Positions 1 through 8,692 of a DNA stretch of 64,000 nucleotides are shown here, in pieces. Position 1 is the stretch's first letter. Each line of letters begins with the position of its first letter. The notes below the pieces were generated by a model that saw only the letters and a program-made list of their open reading frames with translations, searched no databases and had not been told where the DNA came from. Position numbers and translations under genes: made by a program. The DNA lies in NCBI RefSeq assembly GCF_001748145.1, contig NZ_BCQA01000001.1, positions 6,040,501 through 6,104,500 of the forward strand. Direction: 5' to 3'. Source of the stretch: Bosea sp. BIWAKO-01. GTDB taxonomy: Bacteria; Pseudomonadota; Alphaproteobacteria; Rhizobiales; Beijerinckiaceae.

Positions 1-445
1 GGCTGCACCTGCCGCCCGAGCGCCATCACGAAAGGTCTCATATGCGCCGTCGCCACACCAACGCGTCCGAAAGATCGCCGAACGCCGGACATGATACGGC
101 CTCGGACGTTATGAAGATACGGCACACGCCGCGCGCGGCGGTCAATCACGCCACGGCGGATCTCGGATGGGTCGAACAAGCCAGCTGTTTTCTCAACGAC
201 GGCCACGCCGAAACAAATCAACCGCCAGGCGGCTTGGTCTCGGCGACCGTGTTTTGCACATGGGGAACCGTGGCACGGTTTGTAAGGCTGGCGCCAGAAT
301 AAAAGCGGCCGGCATGGCCGCGCCGCCCGGTCCTCGTCAAACGAGCCGCCTGGATCCGGGTTGGGATCGGAGGTAGCGCAGGCAAAGGCCGCCTGCCCCT
401 GCCATGTGCGTGACCGAGGGCCGAGAGCCCCCAGCGTCCGCCCCG
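1..445. other. unassigned left edge
   Basis: No reading frame in this stretch resembles a known protein, and codon use does not favour one strand. It lies downstream of the leftward ABC-transporter/aminotransferase operon, so it probably holds that operon's end and unrelated flanking DNA. Confidence 0.4.
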
Positions 446-1630
446 TCACTCCGCGAGCGCAGCCTGCACCAGCGCGGCCAGCCGTTCGTAATCGGCTTCC
501 TCGTTATAGGCCTGGGCCGAGAGCCGCAGCCACAGCCCACCGGCGAGAGCGGAAACCGGCGCATCGCAGCCCCTGACCTCGAAGCGCCGCCGGATCGCCA
601 ACGCCCCCTCCGCGCTCGCCTCAAAGCGCACGGGAAGGCGCACGAGCCTCATCGCCCGCGCGAGCTCCGGCCCGGAGCCGGTTTCAGTACCGAGCGCTGT
701 TGCGAGGATCTCGGCGCCACGCCCCGCGAGATCGGCATTGCGCGCCCGCAGGGCGGCACCGCCGAGGTCCTGGTGAAAGGCGAGCGCGGCCGTCACGGCC
801 AGAAAGGCGCTGGGGTCGCGCGTGCCCGTCCAGTCGAACTCGGCGAGATAACCACCAGCGAAACCATGCGAAATCGTCAGCGGATGGATCGCTGCCTGGC
901 GGTCCGGTCTGGCCCACAGGAAGGCGCAGCCCTTCGGCGCCATCAGCCATTTGTGGCAGTTGCCGACATACCAGTCGGCATCGAGGCCCTGGAGATCGAG
1001 TGCGATCTGGCCGGGCGCATGGGCTCCGTCGACGAGCACCGGCACGCCTGCAGCGCGACAGACCGCGATCAGCTCCGCCATCGGCAGCAGGAGCGCGCTG
1101 GACGAGGTGATATGGTCGAGCACCGCGATGCGGGTGCGTGGCGTGATGGCGGCCGCGACAGCCGCGACGATCTGCGTGGCGCTGGGCTGCGGAAACGCAA
1201 TCGGCGCTTCCACGATGCGGGCTCCGCTGCGCTCGGCGAGATAGGCGACCGTGTTGCGCACCGCGCCATAGGCGTGGCTCAGGATCAGGATTTCGTCACC
1301 CGGCGCGAAATCCAGCGAGCGCAGCACGGCGTTGCAGCCGCTCGTGGCGTTGTCGACGAAGACGAGGTCCTCGCCCTTCGCGCCGAGGAAATCCGCCAGC
1401 GCATCTGCCGCCTGCCGCAGGGCCGGAGGCAGGACCGAGCGCATGAAGAGCGAAGGCTGGCTCTCCATCTGCCGGCGCCATACGTCCTGGGCGGCGAGAA
1501 CGGTTTTGGGCGTGGCGCCATAGGCGCCGTGATTGACCGTCAGCTTGCTCCAGTCGAGCAACCATTCCCCGCGGATCGAGGCGCCGAGCTCGGCAGGTTT
1601 GGGCGAGACGGAGGTGGCGGTCGCTGTCAT
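446..1630 (-). CDS. class V aminotransferase (isopenicillin-N epimerase-like)
   Basis: This 394-residue protein has the fold-type I PLP enzyme layout of the class V aminotransferase / cysteine desulfurase / isopenicillin-N epimerase group. Visible landmarks are DNATSG near residue 93, the cofactor-contacting aspartate in VDGAHAPG (D201), and the Schiff-base lysine in GNCHKW (K227). Length is normal for the family. It is the last gene of the leftward operon and starts 7 bp after the upstream permease gene ends. It therefore probably acts on an amino compound or amino sugar imported by that transporter. The substrate cannot be read from sequence; desulfurase, epimerase and aminotransferase activities all remain possible. 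Confidence 0.85.
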   Translation of the reverse strand: MTATATSVSPKPAELGASIRGEWLLDWSKLTVNHGAYGATPKTVLAAQDVWRRQMESQPSLFMRSVLPPALRQAADALADFLGAKGEDLVFVDNATSGCNAVLRSLDFAPGDEILILSHAYGAVRNTVAYLAERSGARIVEAPIAFPQPSATQIVAAVAAAITPRTRIAVLDHITSSSALLLPMAELIAVCRAAGVPVLVDGAHAPGQIALDLQGLDADWYVGNCHKWLMAPKGCAFLWARPDRQAAIHPLTISHGFAGGYLAEFDWTGTRDPSAFLAVTAALAFHQDLGGAALRARNADLAGRGAEILATALGTETGSGPELARAMRLVRLPVRFEASAEGALAIRRRFEVRGCDAPVSALAGGLWLRLSAQAYNEEADYERLAALVQAALAE

Positions 1631-1637
1631 CGCTTCC

Positions 1638-2513
1638 TCACCGTTTCAGGCCGGAGGCCGCGATACCCTCGATGATATGGCGCTGGAACATCAGGAAGGC
1701 TGCGAAAACCGGGACGAGGCTGAGCACCGACATGGCGAAGAGCGGCCCCCAGGACGAGCGGCTCGTCGCATCGACGAAGCCGCGCAGCGCCAGCGGCACC
1801 GTGTAATTGGCGACATCGGTGAGATAGAGCAGCGGCCCAAAGAAATCGTCCCAGGTCCAGATGAAGGAGAAAATCGCGGCTGCCGCCAGGACCGGCTTGG
1901 ACAGGGGCAGCATGATGCTCCAGTAGATCCGCCAGGGTCCGCAGCCGTCGATGACGGCCGCCTCGTCGAGTTCCCGCGGGATGCCGCGGAAGAACTGCAC
2001 CATCAGGAAGATGAAGAAGGCGTCGACCGCCATGAATTTCGGCACGACGAGCGGCCAGAACGTGTTGAGCCAGCCGAGCTTCTGGAACAGCACATATTGC
2101 GGGATCAGGGTGACGTGATAGGGCAGCATCAGCGTGCCCAGCATCGCCGCGAACCAGAATTTCCGCAGCGGAAAGTCAAGCCGCGCGAAGGCGAAGGCGG
2201 CGAGCGAACAGGCCGCCAGGTTCCCGACGACGGCCAGCCCCGAGACGATCAGCGAATTGAGGAAGAACCGGCCGAAATTGATGCCGAGGCCGTACCAGCC
2301 CTCGACATAGCTGGCCAAGGTGACCGCCTTCGGCCAGAGCGAGAGATCGCTGAAGATCTCGTCCTCCGGCTTGAAGGAACTGCTCAGCATCCAGAGCAAG
2401 GGATAGAGCATCGCCAGCGAGGCGAGCGCGAGCGCGATATGCTTGGGAAGCGCCCGCCACGACCGGTCGGTCTCCTCCGGCGCGACGCGGCCGTCAGCGC
2501 TGATCGTCTTCAT
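1638..2513 (-). CDS. carbohydrate ABC transporter permease, MalG type
   Basis: This 291-residue inner-membrane protein is one of two permease subunits of a binding-protein-dependent importer of the carbohydrate uptake-1 class. It has an N-terminal membrane segment (about residues 25-45), further hydrophobic segments, and the EAA signature at about residues 184-190 (DEAAVIDG followed by PLSKP), which docks to the ATPase. It overlaps the end of the other permease gene by 20 bp, so the two are translationally coupled. No ATPase gene lies in the window; a shared MsmK/UgpC-type ATPase elsewhere is likely. Substrate is unknown, though a sugar or sugar alcohol is usual. Confidence 0.92.
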   Translation of the reverse strand: MKTISADGRVAPEETDRSWRALPKHIALALASLAMLYPLLWMLSSSFKPEDEIFSDLSLWPKAVTLASYVEGWYGLGINFGRFFLNSLIVSGLAVVGNLAACSLAAFAFARLDFPLRKFWFAAMLGTLMLPYHVTLIPQYVLFQKLGWLNTFWPLVVPKFMAVDAFFIFLMVQFFRGIPRELDEAAVIDGCGPWRIYWSIMLPLSKPVLAAAAIFSFIWTWDDFFGPLLYLTDVANYTVPLALRGFVDATSRSSWGPLFAMSVLSLVPVFAAFLMFQRHIIEGIAASGLKR

Positions 2514-3444
2514 AATAGACCCAGAAGCGTTGCGAGAAGAAGGTGAGCGCCGTGAAGGCCGCGATCGTCAGCAACAGGACCCAGGCCAGGGCCGAGGCAT
2601 AGCCCATGCGGAAATAGGCGAAGCCCTGCTGATAGAGATAGAGGGTGTAGAACAGCGTCGAGTCGACCGGGCCGCCGGTGCCGCCGCTGATGATGAAGGC
2701 CGGCGTGAACGCCTTGAACGCCTCGATCGTCTGCAGGACCAGGTTGAAGAAGATCACGGGGGCCAGCAGCGGCAGGGTGATGCGGGTGAGCTGCTGACGC
2801 CGCGTCGCGCCGTCGATGCTGGCTGCCTCGTAGAGATCCCGGGGAATCTGGCGCAGCCCGGCGAGGAAGATGATCATCGGCGAGCCGAACTGCCAGACGC
2901 TGAGCAGGACCAGCGTGTAGAGCGAGGTTGCCGGATTCGAGATCCAGCTCGGTCCGTTGATGCCGAAGGCGAACCAGAGGAATTCGTTGACGAGGCCCTC
3001 ATAGCCGAAGACCTGCTTCCACAGGATCGCGACCGCGACGCTGCCCCCGAGCAGCGAGGGCAGATAGAAGATCGCCCGATAGATGCTGAGCCCCGCGATG
3101 CCACGATCGAGGATCATCGCAACCGCAAGCGCGAAGGCGAGCTTCAGCGGCACCGACAGGACGACATAGGTCAATGTCACGCTCACCGACGCCCAGAATT
3201 TCGGGTCGGAGGAGAACATCCGCTGATAATTCGCCGCCCCGACCCATTGCGGCGCGCGCAACAGGTCAAAGTCGGTGAAGGACAGATAGAGCGAGACGAG
3301 CGTCGGGCCGAGCGTGAACAGCACGAAGCCGGCCAGCCACGGCGCGAGGAAGAGATAGCCGGGCAAGGCATTCCTGACGCCGTCCCAGCGACGCCGGGCG
3401 ACACGGCCCGGCGTTGAGGCGGCGAGACTGGCACTGTGAGCCAT
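2494..3444 (-). CDS. carbohydrate ABC transporter permease, MalF/UgpA type
   Basis: This 316-residue inner-membrane permease pairs with the MalG-type subunit downstream. A hydrophobic helix follows the basic N-terminus (about residues 28-58), and the EAA loop lies at about residues 206-212 (YEAASIDGA...LPLLAP). The gene starts 6 bp after the binding-protein gene ends and its 3' end overlaps the next permease by 20 bp, which is a typical operon order of binding protein, MalF-like, MalG-like. Confidence 0.92.
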   Translation of the reverse strand: MAHSASLAASTPGRVARRRWDGVRNALPGYLFLAPWLAGFVLFTLGPTLVSLYLSFTDFDLLRAPQWVGAANYQRMFSSDPKFWASVSVTLTYVVLSVPLKLAFALAVAMILDRGIAGLSIYRAIFYLPSLLGGSVAVAILWKQVFGYEGLVNEFLWFAFGINGPSWISNPATSLYTLVLLSVWQFGSPMIIFLAGLRQIPRDLYEAASIDGATRRQQLTRITLPLLAPVIFFNLVLQTIEAFKAFTPAFIISGGTGGPVDSTLFYTLYLYQQGFAYFRMGYASALAWVLLLTIAAFTALTFFSQRFWVYYEDDQR

Positions 3445-3450
3445 GGATGA

Positions 3451-4758
3451 TCAGGCTTTCGAGAGGATGCGCTCGGCCTCGGAGACCAGTTGCTCGGCCG
3501 CCTGTTGCGGCGTGAGCTGCTTGAACCCGACCTTCTCGGCCGCCTGACGGATCAGGGCGGTGACTTCGGCCGCGCCCTTCGGCGGCGCCGGCGGAAGTGG
3601 CGCCGGTCCGCGCTTGCTCAGCTGCGAGAGATGCTCGACCTGCATCTGCCCGCCCTCGTCGAGCTCCGGCGCCAGCAGGGCGCGGATCTTCTCCGAGGGC
3701 GAGACGCCACGCTCGACGCCAAGCAGCTTCGCCCCTTCGGGCTTCAGCACCATGAAGTCGATCAGGGCTGCAGCGGTCTTGGGATCGGCAGCCGTCGCCG
3801 AGACGCAAAGCATCATCGAGGGCTTGAGATACTCGCCCGGCTTCTCGCCCTTGGGATGGAAAGCCATCCCGACCTTGCTCTTGCTGACGGCCTGGTAGCC
3901 GACGATCTGGTTGCTGTTCGTGAAGGTGATCGCGGCGCGGCCCGTCGTCAGCAGGTCGCTGTCGATGGTGATCTTGTCGGTCGCGGCGAGATCGGCGGGA
4001 ACGATGGCGCCCCTGCCCCGCATCTCGGCACAGAGCGCCAGCCATGACTCGGCATCGTCGCGGGTGAAGCCGAGACGACCGTCCTTGTCATAGAGCGTAC
4101 GGCCACGCGTCAGCACCCAGTATTCGAGCTCGGGCTCCATCACGCTGGGATCGGCCGAGCCGAAATAGCCGCGGCGGTTCGCCTTCTTAGTGATGTTCTC
4201 GCCCAGCGTCGCGAATTCGGCCCAGCTCATGTCCGGGTTCGGCGCCGGCAGGCCGAGCTTCTCCAGCATCGTCTTGTCATAGAGCAGGACGTCGCTGTTC
4301 ATGCCCATGGGGATGCCATAGAGCTTGCCGTCGATCTTGCCGGCCTCGAGCACCGAGGGGACATAGTCGCTGGGGTCGATGACCGAAGGGACGAGATCGT
4401 CGAGCGCCCGCAGCGCGCCACGACGCGCATATTCGGGCAGGTAGCGGTAGTCCATCTGAATGATGTCAGGCGCGTTACCGCCGGCGACCTGGGTTGCCAG
4501 CTTGGTCCAGTAAGCGTCCCAGCCCACGGTTTCGGGAGCGATCTCGAGCCCGGAACGCGCCTGCTTGAAGGCATCGATCGCGGCCTGCGTCCGGCGCGCC
4601 CGGTCGGTTCCGCCCCACCAGGCGATACGCAGGCGGCCCGGCTCCGCGGCAGCCGCCGGCGAGGACAGCGCGCCTGCGCCCGTCAGCTTCAGAATGGCCG
4701 GCGACGCGATCAGCGCCCCGAAACGCAACACATCACGCCGTGATGCCTTCATGCCCAT
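3451..4758 (-). CDS. extracellular solute-binding protein, family 1
   Basis: This 435-residue periplasmic binding protein of the sugar ABC importer begins with a twin-arginine type leader (MGMKASRRDVLRFGALIA), suggesting Tat export. The mature part has typical family 1 features, such as a Trp-Gly-Gly motif early on and the NAPDIIQMD segment. A longer open frame extends upstream to 5145 but overlaps the divergent regulator. The start at 4758 is preferred because it begins the signal peptide and has an AGGGAG ribosome-binding site just upstream. It is the first gene of the operon with the two permeases and the aminotransferase. Confidence 0.9.
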   Translation of the reverse strand: MGMKASRRDVLRFGALIASPAILKLTGAGALSSPAAAAEPGRLRIAWWGGTDRARRTQAAIDAFKQARSGLEIAPETVGWDAYWTKLATQVAGGNAPDIIQMDYRYLPEYARRGALRALDDLVPSVIDPSDYVPSVLEAGKIDGKLYGIPMGMNSDVLLYDKTMLEKLGLPAPNPDMSWAEFATLGENITKKANRRGYFGSADPSVMEPELEYWVLTRGRTLYDKDGRLGFTRDDAESWLALCAEMRGRGAIVPADLAATDKITIDSDLLTTGRAAITFTNSNQIVGYQAVSKSKVGMAFHPKGEKPGEYLKPSMMLCVSATAADPKTAAALIDFMVLKPEGAKLLGVERGVSPSEKIRALLAPELDEGGQMQVEHLSQLSKRGPAPLPPAPPKGAAEVTALIRQAAEKVGFKQLTPQQAAEQLVSEAERILSKA

Positions 4759-4857
4759 TTCGCTCTCCCTTGGTACCCTGCTTCGGCCCTTGATTCTCGC
4801 TCGTCCGCGAGAGGGCCGCACAGTTGTTGTCGCGATTTGTTGCACGGTTCCAGCATC

Positions 4858-4873
4858 GGTGCAACGATGCACC
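4858..4873. promoter_or_regulatory. candidate LacI-family operator
   Basis: GGTGCAACGATGCACC is a perfect dyad of two 6-bp arms around ACGA. An additional GTTGCAC half-site at 4839-4845 is inverted relative to its GTGCAAC. It sits in the intergenic region between the divergent ABC operon and the LacI-type regulator gene, 27 bp before the regulator's start. Autoregulation and control of the transport operon are inferred from position. Confidence 0.55.
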
Positions 4874-4900
4874 AACACCAAAAAGGGGAGAAACCAAGGG

Positions 4901-5953
4901 GTGGCGACCATTCTCGATGTGGCGCGGATAGCCGGCGTCTCCGCTTCAAGTGTCTCGAATTTCCTGAACGATCGACATGCGAAGATGACCCCCGCCACGC
5001 TTGAGCGCATCCGCAGCGCCGTCGCGGAACTCGGGTACAAGCCGAGTTCGGCCGCGCGGCAGCTGAAGACCGGGCATTCAGCCGTGATCGGGCTTCTGGT
5101 GCCCTCGGTCGCAAATCCGTTCTTCGGCGAAATCGCCACCGCCATCCAGCATGCCGCCCAGGCCCGGGGGCATCAGGTGATCCTGTGCAACACCTACCGG
5201 GACCCGCAGCGGGAGACCGAGTTCGCCGAGGAACTGGCAGCTTTCGGCGTTCGCGGCATCATCACCGGGTCGTCCCTGCTGAACCCCCGGCATCTCTCCG
5301 GCCTTGCCGCCAAGGGGCTCGCCATCGTCGCCTTCGAGGGCAATGCCGCCTTGTCGGCAGCCCAGGGCATCACCGTCGTATCGACCGACAACGCATTGGC
5401 CACGACGCTTGCGGTGGATCATCTCGTCGGTCTGGGACATCGGCATATCGCCTATGTCACGGGACCGCTTCAAACGGCCGCGCGCGCGGCACGTCTGAAC
5501 GGCTTCAGGACGGCAGCGCGGAGGCATGGGCTGGACGGGCATGTCCATGAGATTTCGCTGCCGCCGAACGAGTTTGGCGACGACATGATCGCGGAACTCG
5601 GGATCGATGCCGGACTCACCATCGCAAGACTGCAGCAGCGCCCGACCGGCGTGATCGCGATGAACGACCTGCTGGCGATCGGCCTCGCGGCGGGCTTGCG
5701 CGAACAGGGCCTGGCGATTCCCGACGACATCTCGCTGGTCGGCATCGACGACCTGTTCCTGGCCCGCCTGATGAACCCACCAATGACCAGTGTCAGGCAG
5801 CCGCTCTCGGCGATGGCGCATGCGGCGATCGACTGCCTGGTCGATGCGATGGGACAAGCGCAGCCCGTCCAAAGCCGGATCTTCCCGCCGGAGCTGATCG
5901 TCAGGCAATCGACCGCGCCAACCATGCCGCGCAAGCCGAACGGACGGGGTTAG
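4901..5953 (+). CDS. LacI-family transcriptional regulator
   Basis: This 350-residue repressor begins with the LacI helix-turn-helix (ATILDVARIAGVSASSVSNF, roughly residues 2-21) and hinge (RQLKTG), followed by a periplasmic-binding-like sensor domain with the family segments IGLLVPSVANPFF and GIDD. The GTG at 4901 is chosen because it sits immediately before the helix-turn-helix and a GGGGAG ribosome-binding site lies about 10 bp upstream. The longer open frame from 4565 would run through the intergenic region. It is divergent from the sugar ABC operon and most likely controls it, with the imported compound or a derivative as ligand. Confidence 0.92.
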   Translation: MATILDVARIAGVSASSVSNFLNDRHAKMTPATLERIRSAVAELGYKPSSAARQLKTGHSAVIGLLVPSVANPFFGEIATAIQHAAQARGHQVILCNTYRDPQRETEFAEELAAFGVRGIITGSSLLNPRHLSGLAAKGLAIVAFEGNAALSAAQGITVVSTDNALATTLAVDHLVGLGHRHIAYVTGPLQTAARAARLNGFRTAARRHGLDGHVHEISLPPNEFGDDMIAELGIDAGLTIARLQQRPTGVIAMNDLLAIGLAAGLREQGLAIPDDISLVGIDDLFLARLMNPPMTSVRQPLSAMAHAAIDCLVDAMGQAQPVQSRIFPPELIVRQSTAPTMPRKPNGRG

Positions 5954-6164
5954 CTCGGGGCGCGCAGATCGAGCGCGAGGCGGCGCTGGAGCGATACAGG
6001 CTTCGCCCGCTCGCCCTATCGCCGCGCAGGGCGTGGAGCCGGCGGAACGGAGCATGGAGCCAGCGCCGCCCCTTGCCCCGACGGCGGTCGGGGCGGACAT
6101 CCGGCCTTCCCGCGACGGGCGATCGTTCGGTAAAGTCCCGCCAGTCCATGAGAGCAGACTCAGC

Positions 6165-6638
6165 ATGAAGATCAGACCCGCCCTATCGGCCGATGCGCAG
6201 GGCATGAGCCAGGCCCTGGACGAGATCTTCGCCGCAGGGCTCCGAAAGAGCGCCGGCGATCCCGACTGGGTCCTGGCTCATTATATCGTGCAGGAACACC
6301 GCATCGCATGCTCCGTCGCGGAGAACGAACAGGGGCGGATTCTCGGGTTCCAGTCCTTGCGCCATGCGGTCAAGGGCAATCCCTACGGGGTGTCCGAGGG
6401 CTGGGGGATCATCGGAACCCATGTCAGCCCTCACGCCGCCCGCCAGGGTGTCGGCTCGGCGCTGTTTCAGGCAACGATGCAGGCCGCCAGGACCTTCGGC
6501 TTGCGAAACATCGATGCGACCATCGGCGAGGCCAATGGCATGGGCCTCGCCTATTACGAGGCGATGGGCTTCCGGACCTATCGCTCGCAGGAGGGGCTGA
6601 TCTCCAAGCTCTATCGGATCGATCCAATGACGCGCTGA
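6165..6638 (+). CDS. GNAT-family N-acetyltransferase
   Basis: The 157-residue product has the GNAT fold. It starts with MKIRPALSADAQGM, typical of strand 1/helix 1. The acetyl-CoA pyrophosphate loop is in HVSPHAARQGVGSALF (R/Q-x-x-G-x-G/A), and NGMGLAYYEAMGFRTY is the C-terminal motif B region. It most resembles the phosphinothricin/L-amino-acid acetyltransferase group, but the acceptor is unknown. The ATG at 6165 is chosen because upstream in-frame sequence is low-complexity and lacks GNAT features. Confidence 0.82.
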   Translation: MKIRPALSADAQGMSQALDEIFAAGLRKSAGDPDWVLAHYIVQEHRIACSVAENEQGRILGFQSLRHAVKGNPYGVSEGWGIIGTHVSPHAARQGVGSALFQATMQAARTFGLRNIDATIGEANGMGLAYYEAMGFRTYRSQEGLISKLYRIDPMTR

Positions 6639-6645
6639 TCCAGCC

Positions 6646-6852
6646 CTATCGCCGCGCGCCCTGGAGGACGCTGACGACAAGCACGCCGATACAGCCAAAG
6701 AGCAGCAACAGGCCGACCGTGATGGAAGTGCCCTGCTGGTAGCGGGCAAGCAGCCCGCACGCCCCGACCACGGCCAGGATGGAGAGGGCCAGCTTCTCGT
6801 CATCGACGAACAGGCCGACGAATTCGCGAACGATCAGACGCAACAGGTTCAT
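6646..6852 (-). CDS. small two-helix membrane protein
   Basis: This 68-residue protein has two hydrophobic segments (about residues 20-35 and 42-60) and no recognised motif. Its ATG overlaps the stop of the FTR1-like gene upstream (ATGA), so the two are co-translated. It may be an accessory subunit, but its function is not known. Confidence 0.7.
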   Translation of the reverse strand: MNLLRLIVREFVGLFVDDEKLALSILAVVGACGLLARYQQGTSITVGLLLLFGCIGVLVVSVLQGARR

Positions 6853-7610
6853 CGGGCCATCTCCTGAGGCTCGATCTTCCGGGGACGGCGGGCGAGCGGC
6901 ACCAGGCTGAGCCCGATGGCCAGGAACATGGCGGCCAGGACCAGGATCGCGAGATCATGGCCGGGCCAGGCGACGCCGAGCCCCTCCCCGGTCCAGTAGA
7001 CGCCGAAGGCCGAGAGCATGACCCCGACGCCGAATTTGAGCGTGTTCTCCGGCACGCGCGACAGAGGCTTGTGGACGACTAATCCGATGACCAGGACGAG
7101 CGCGCAGGCCGCGACCGCGCCGAGCGCCGCCGGCCACAACAGCCCGCGCCCGGCGCCGACGGCGATGACGATGAAGACCACCTCGACACCCTCGAGCACG
7201 ACCGCCTTGAAGGCGGCGAGGCCCGCGATCCAATTGCGCCGCGTCGCGTCAAGGCGCGCCGCCTCGCTCAGGCTGGCCGTCTCGCTGGCAAAGGCGCGCT
7301 CCTCGTCATGCAGCGCGATGATGCCCGCCGCCCGCAGGATCGCCTTGCGCAGCCAGCGCAGGCCAAACAGCAGGAGCAGGACGCCGATGACGAGCTGGAG
7401 GCTCTGGAGCGGGACGCGGTCGATCACCGGCCCCAGGGCCAGGACCAGAAGGCCGAGGACGCCGAGCCCCGCTGCCGTCCCGGCCAGGGCCGGACGCCAG
7501 CCCTGCACCGTTGCGACCGCGAGCACGATGGTGAAGGCCTCGACCACCTCGACCAGCGAGGCGAGGAAGGCGGCGGAAATGGCGGGGGCGGCCGTTGCCC
7601 ATGCGATCAT
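6849..7610 (-). CDS. COG4280-like / FTR1-like membrane protein
   Basis: This 253-residue polytopic protein has about seven hydrophobic segments. Two acidic helices, SLVEVVEAFTIVLA near residues 19-32 and VLEGVEVVFIVIA in the second half, look like paired versions of the REGxE helices of FTR1/EfeU iron permeases. That suggests a metal or oxyanion channel built from an internal repeat. It is co-translated with a small membrane protein and divergent from a ChrB-domain gene. Membership of an uncharacterised family is clear; a metal role is inference from the acidic helices and the neighbour. Confidence 0.75.
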   Translation of the reverse strand: MIAWATAAPAISAAFLASLVEVVEAFTIVLAVATVQGWRPALAGTAAGLGVLGLLVLALGPVIDRVPLQSLQLVIGVLLLLFGLRWLRKAILRAAGIIALHDEERAFASETASLSEAARLDATRRNWIAGLAAFKAVVLEGVEVVFIVIAVGAGRGLLWPAALGAVAACALVLVIGLVVHKPLSRVPENTLKFGVGVMLSAFGVYWTGEGLGVAWPGHDLAILVLAAMFLAIGLSLVPLARRPRKIEPQEMAR

Positions 7611-7704
7611 GGTTGTCGCTTTCGTTTCGCAGGCGGCGCAGCAGAACGAGATTTCCTGGCGCGGCCATGGTATGCTCGATACGCGATGTCACGTTCATTG
7701 TATT

Positions 7705-7720
7705 TGTAACGGCTGTTACA
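7705..7720. promoter_or_regulatory. perfect dyad between ChrB-like and FTR1-like genes
   Basis: TGTAACGGCTGTTACA is a perfect inverted repeat of 6-bp arms around GGCT. It lies in the 133-bp divergent intergenic region, 24 bp before the ChrB-like start. It is a good candidate operator for coordinated control of both transcription units, possibly by the ChrB-like protein itself. Confidence 0.6.
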
Positions 7721-7743
7721 TTCAAGAGATTCTGGGAGAGCCG

Positions 7744-8331
7744 ATGCCTGCATTGGAATGGTTGCTGCTGACCTACAAGGTGCCCGCCGAGCCGGCGCGG
7801 AAGCGGGTCTCGATCTGGCGCAAGCTCAAGGGCATGGGCGCGGTCTACCTGCAGGGCGGCGTCTGCGTGCTGCCCAAGACCGATGACCACCTGCGGCGGC
7901 TCAAGATGCTGGAGAACGAGATCGCCGAGGCCGAGGGCGAAGCGCTGCTGCTGGCGACAGTCGGCCTCGACCAGAAGCAGCAGGACAAGATCATCGCCCG
8001 GTTCAATGCCGACCGCGACGACGAGTACACGGAGTTCATCGAGAAATGCATCGCCTTCGAGGAGGAGATTGCGGAGGAGACCCGCGTCAAGCACTTCACC
8101 TTCGCGGAGCTCGAGGAGAACGAGCAGGAATTGACCAAGTTCAAGACCTGGATCGCCAAGATCCAGAAGCTCGATTTCTACAAGGCCAATCGCGCCGAAG
8201 AGGCAGCGGGCCGCCTGGTCAAGTCGGAAGCTATTCTCGACGCTTACGCGCATAATGTCTTTTCGGCGCAGGAGGAGAACATGTCCCCCGAGGCGCCGAA
8301 GGGGCAGAGCAATTCCAGCAAAACTGCGTAG
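7744..8331 (+). CDS. ChrB N-terminal-domain protein
   Basis: The 195-residue product matches the N-terminal domain of ChrB-type chromate-resistance regulators: WLLLTYKVPAEPARKRVSIWRKLKGMGAVYLQGGVCVLP, read from about residues 5-43, is the hallmark segment. A charged helical region rich in Glu/Lys follows (about residues 55-150). It lacks the C-terminal chromate-responsive domain of full-length ChrB. A GGGAG ribosome-binding site precedes the ATG at 7744. It is divergent from the FTR1-like operon. A role as a metal/oxyanion-responsive regulator is inferred. Confidence 0.82.
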   Translation: MPALEWLLLTYKVPAEPARKRVSIWRKLKGMGAVYLQGGVCVLPKTDDHLRRLKMLENEIAEAEGEALLLATVGLDQKQQDKIIARFNADRDDEYTEFIEKCIAFEEEIAEETRVKHFTFAELEENEQELTKFKTWIAKIQKLDFYKANRAEEAAGRLVKSEAILDAYAHNVFSAQEENMSPEAPKGQSNSSKTA

Positions 8332-8430
8332 CGGTTCTGCGTCCGGAATTGCGTGAAGACAGAGCGATTCCGGCCGGCCACGTAGCGGTCCGGCGTGCGA
8401 AATCACGTGAAGACAAGGCGATAAAGCATT
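8328..8430. repeat. two tandem imperfect 54-bp units
   Basis: Units begin at 8328 and 8382, each starting GTAGCGGT and sharing CGTGAAGACA with similar spacing. The first unit contains the stop codon of the ChrB-like gene. The function is unknown; it resembles short intergenic repeats common in this order. Confidence 0.6.
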
Positions 8431-8473
8431 GCAGAGGATTCCATTTTCACCAGCGCCCTAGCGGAGACGCATC

Positions 8474-8692
8474 ATGACGGCTGCCCCGCGCGATGTCGGC
8501 CCGATCCCAGCTGCGGACTGCATCTGGAGCGGATGGTATGCGTGGCGGCCGGTCTTCCCGAGCGACGACGCCGGGCCGTTCTGGCTGGAAGCGCTCTGGC
8601 ATCGGCGCCACCCCGTCACAGGGCGCTGGGAATACCGGACCTTCCGCTCCGAGGCCGAGAAGCTTCGCGAGACGAGCGAGCGGGCATTCTAG
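8474..8692 (+). CDS. small hypothetical protein
   Basis: A 72-residue reading frame rich in Trp and Arg (WSGWYAWRP, FWLEALWHRR) with a GGAG element shortly before the ATG. Its composition looks protein-like rather than random. No family is recognised and no partner gene is evident. Confidence 0.5.
   Translation: MTAAPRDVGPIPAADCIWSGWYAWRPVFPSDDAGPFWLEALWHRRHPVTGRWEYRTFRSEAEKLRETSERAF

Noticed and set aside
404..1675. Long plus-strand open frame opposite the aminotransferase
   Set aside because: Arg/Gly-rich shadow of a clear minus-strand gene; typical of high-GC DNA.
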